A DNA stretch of 64,000 bases from Janthinobacterium agaricidamnosum (GTDB lineage Bacteria > Pseudomonadota > Gammaproteobacteria > Burkholderiales > Burkholderiaceae_D), in assembly GCF_003667705.1 (NCBI RefSeq), contig NZ_CP033019.1, forward strand, positions 5,828,001 to 5,892,000, written 5' to 3'. Positions 62,140-64,000 of the stretch are shown one piece after another. The notes beneath the pieces are model-generated. The model searched no databases. It worked only from the letters and a program-made list of their open reading frames with translations, and was not told the DNA's origin. A program made the translations under genes and the position numbers. Every line of letters starts with the position of its first letter. Position 1 is the first letter of the stretch.

Positions 62140-62428
62140 CGATCTTGACCATCGGGTGGCCCGACAGCGCCATGTACAGGGCGTCGAGCTGCTCGCGGCT
62201 GATGGCGCGCACGGTCACGGTCAGGCCCGTGTAATTGCCCTTGCCCGATGGACGCTCTTCCATGCGGCCCACATGGAAGGTCGGATCGTGGCTGATGACC
62301 AGCTCGAGCATGGTCGGCGCGAAATCGACATGCGTCGGACCCATGATCTTGATGGGAAAATCGCTCGGGTATTCGATCAGCGATTCGCTGGGAGGAATCG
62401 TCACTTCGGTCGGTGGGGTGGTTTGCAT
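62132..62428 (-). CDS. ybeD: YbeD/DUF493 family protein
   Basis: A 98-residue protein of the UPF0250 family. YPSDFPIKIMGP, SGKGNYTGLTVTVRAISREQLDALY and HPMVKIVM are the conserved blocks of the ferredoxin-like fold. The function is unknown, but the gene usually precedes lipB and lipA. Here four unrelated genes separate them. Confidence 0.93.
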   Translation of the reverse strand: MQTTPPTEVTIPPSESLIEYPSDFPIKIMGPTHVDFAPTMLELVISHDPTFHVGRMEERPSGKGNYTGLTVTVRAISREQLDALYMALSGHPMVKIVM

Positions 62429-62744
62429 GGGAAATCCAATCAGTGCCGGTCAGAACAGGCAGCGCTTATCGCGCGGCGGCTGCATAAAGGCGTATTGTAG
62501 CCAACTTTGGCAGCGCCTGCGCCGGCCGCCATGGCCCCAGGGGCGCGGAAAAAAAAAAGCCAGCTGGGTAAGCTGGCGAAAACTATTTCGTTTGGACAAA
62601 ATAGCCGGAAAAGTCGATGCTGTCACTTGGAGGATAAGCAGTGGCCGTACTGTAGCCAAACCACGGCAGCTTTACCTCCGGTATGTGACGAACTGCGCAT
62701 TTCGCGGCTTGAACGTCGATACGGCGCGACAGACGGCACGGCCG
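62429..62744. other. Intergenic region with a minus-strand terminator
   Basis: No credible gene. It holds the terminator at 62549-62577 and must contain the ybeD promoter, which I could not identify. Between 62580 and 62744 nothing is recognisable. Confidence 0.5.
62549..62577 (-). terminator. Rho-independent terminator upstream of ybeD
   Basis: GCCAGC and GCTGGC form a 6-bp stem with a 7-base loop, followed on the minus strand by a ten-base U-run. It would end transcripts of the DUF6600-like gene. Confidence 0.75.
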
Positions 62745-64000
62745 TCAGCGCTCCGCTTCCTGCATCCGGCCATTGCGGCCGGGACCGCCGCGCTCGTTGT
62801 TGCGCTCAATGTTGCGCTCATTGTTGCGTTCACGGGGCGGATTGGGACGCTCGGCGCTGCGCGCTTCCTGGGGCGGACGGGCGGCAGGGGCCGGCATCGG
62901 CGGCGCAGGGCGCGGCTGTGCCACCGGCGGCGGCGCGGGCAAGGATGGCGGCGGCGCCGTCTGCAGCACTTCGCGGCGGGGGCCACGCTCGGCGCGGGGC
63001 CAGTCGGCGCGGGGCCGCTCCTCGCCACGCCAGCCGGGACGGGCCACATGGTCATGCACCGGTGGCAAGACCGGCATCGCCGGCATCACGGGCTGCGCCG
63101 GCATGGGTGGCTGCTGCGGCTGGGCCGGCACGGGCGGGCGGTTCGGCTGCATGGGATGCGGCGCCAGGTGCGTCTGGCCGTCGTCCGTCTGCAAACGGCC
63201 AGGGCGGCTGCCCCAGTCGCGCCGGGGCTCCCGGTCGCCGCGCGGCGCCTCAACGGGACGCTGCCAGTTGCCGGCCGGCGCAGGCGCGGTGCTCAACGGC
63301 AAGCTTTGCATGACGGGCGGCGGCATGGTGGTGCGGTTGCGGCGCGGCACGTCGACCGTGCGCGAGGCGCCAAAACGCTCGCCGGGCAGCATCGTCATGC
63401 CCGCACGGCGTTCGCGTTCACCCCGCTCACCCATGACCGGGCGGCGCCCTTCGGCCACGCGGTTGATGCGGCGTTCATAGTCCGCGCTGGCGCGGTAGCC
63501 GGGCACGTAGTGGTCGTGCGGCGACAGGGGGAACCAGCCGATACCGGGCCCCGGCCGCTGGCCGTGCTGCTGCCAATGGTTGCCGCCGACCCAGCCCACC
63601 AGGGCCGGCGCCCAGGGCGCGCGCACGCGCTCGCGGCCCGGCGCCCAGCCCCAGCGGTGGCCCAGCAGCACCCAGCGGCCGTAGTGCGAGGGCGCGTAAC
63701 CCCACGGCGCATTGTCGACCCAGGTCCAGCCCCACGGCGCGATCCACGTCCAGCGCCCGTCGCTGTACGGTGCCCAGCCGGCAGGCACGCTGCTCGGCAG
63801 CCACAGGGGGCCGTATTGCGCGTCTTCCTGCCAGGCGCCGTAGCGGTCCAGCTCTTCATAGCCGGTGGTATCGTCCGTGACATAGCGCAAGGCCGGCGCG
63901 GCGGCGGGCAAGGCTTCGGGCCAGTGGTCGAACGCCACGCGCTGCACGGCGCCCGTGCGCAATTCTTCGTCCGTCAACTCGGCGCGCTTGCCGGCACGCA
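62745..64000 (-). CDS. Trp/Pro-rich exported protein, DUF6600/FecR-adjacent type, 5' part missing
   Basis: The frame is open through the right edge, so the N-terminus (probably with a signal peptide) lies outside. About 418 residues are visible. The first 190 carry repeats of the type YGPLWLPSSVPAGWAPY, GRWTWIAPWGWTWVD and APWGYAPSHYGRW, typical of DUF6600 proteins. The rest is low-complexity Pro/Arg/Ala sequence ending in NERNIERNNERG-like repeats. The function is unknown; a cell-surface role is likely. Confidence 0.78.
   Translation of the reverse strand, partial: RAGKRAELTDEELRTGAVQRVAFDHWPEALPAAAPALRYVTDDTTGYEELDRYGAWQEDAQYGPLWLPSSVPAGWAPYSDGRWTWIAPWGWTWVDNAPWGYAPSHYGRWVLLGHRWGWAPGRERVRAPWAPALVGWVGGNHWQQHGQRPGPGIGWFPLSPHDHYVPGYRASADYERRINRVAEGRRPVMGERGERERRAGMTMLPGERFGASRTVDVPRRNRTTMPPPVMQSLPLSTAPAPAGNWQRPVEAPRGDREPRRDWGSRPGRLQTDDGQTHLAPHPMQPNRPPVPAQPQQPPMPAQPVMPAMPVLPPVHDHVARPGWRGEERPRADWPRAERGPRREVLQTAPPPSLPAPPPVAQPRPAPPMPAPAARPPQEARSAERPNPPRERNNERNIERNNERGGPGRNGRMQEAER

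Overview
The window reads as a chromosomal segment of a high-GC betaproteobacterium of the Oxalobacteraceae, most like Janthinobacterium. I base this on recognition of the 16S rRNA sequence, the coding style and the gene families; no search was run.

Layout. 1-3388: end of an SpmB-like membrane protein, the D,D-carboxypeptidase dacB, then a MarR regulator plus CPBP membrane protease pair with a 30-bp palindrome at the promoter. 3512-15257: two tandem, nearly identical rRNA operons on the minus strand (16S, tRNA-Ile, tRNA-Ala, 23S, 5S), each with two promoters and a terminator; palindromic repeats lie between them. 15352-27971: an NSS-type sodium symporter, then a run of genes pointing to peptidoglycan turnover (VanX-like D-Ala-D-Ala dipeptidase, LysR regulator, AmiD amidase, BadF/NagK-type sugar kinase, GHL10 lipoprotein, AmpG-like permease, murQ, GntR/UTRA regulator, class-C beta-lactamase-fold hydrolase, DadA-like D-amino acid dehydrogenase). 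28051-28500: a YchJ-family protein carrying an in-frame palindrome. 28541-39454: leucine catabolism genes liuB, liuC, liuD and liuE with the complete biotin set bioAFDB nested between liuC and liuD, plus a ghrA-like reductase. 39619-39695: tRNA-Pro.

39844-47523: a proline-rich single-pass protein, an HTH-nucleotidyltransferase/HEPN-like pair under a double palindrome, the conserved rsmI / lpoA-yraN-diaA-dolP block, a TlpA/ResA thioredoxin, and an ECF sigma/anti-sigma pair. 47592-53490: a frameshifted hotdog thioesterase, a PepSY membrane protein, a PEBP-family protein with an AraC regulator, a small HLH/CxxC protein and a TonB-dependent receptor. 53592-55836: two toxin-antitoxin modules (GNAT/DUF1778 and YefM/YoeB) flanking ung, each with repeated operator-like sequence. 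55903-62428: lipA and lipB, separated from ybeD by a MocR regulator, a Bcr/CflA exporter, a GST and a LysR regulator. 62745-64000: a Trp/Pro-rich exported protein that runs off the window.

Working together: the peptidoglycan genes would cut, import and phosphorylate wall fragments and oxidise the released D-Ala. The bio genes would supply the cofactor used by the LiuB/LiuD carboxylase encoded on either side of them. No CRISPR array, prophage or intact insertion sequence was seen.
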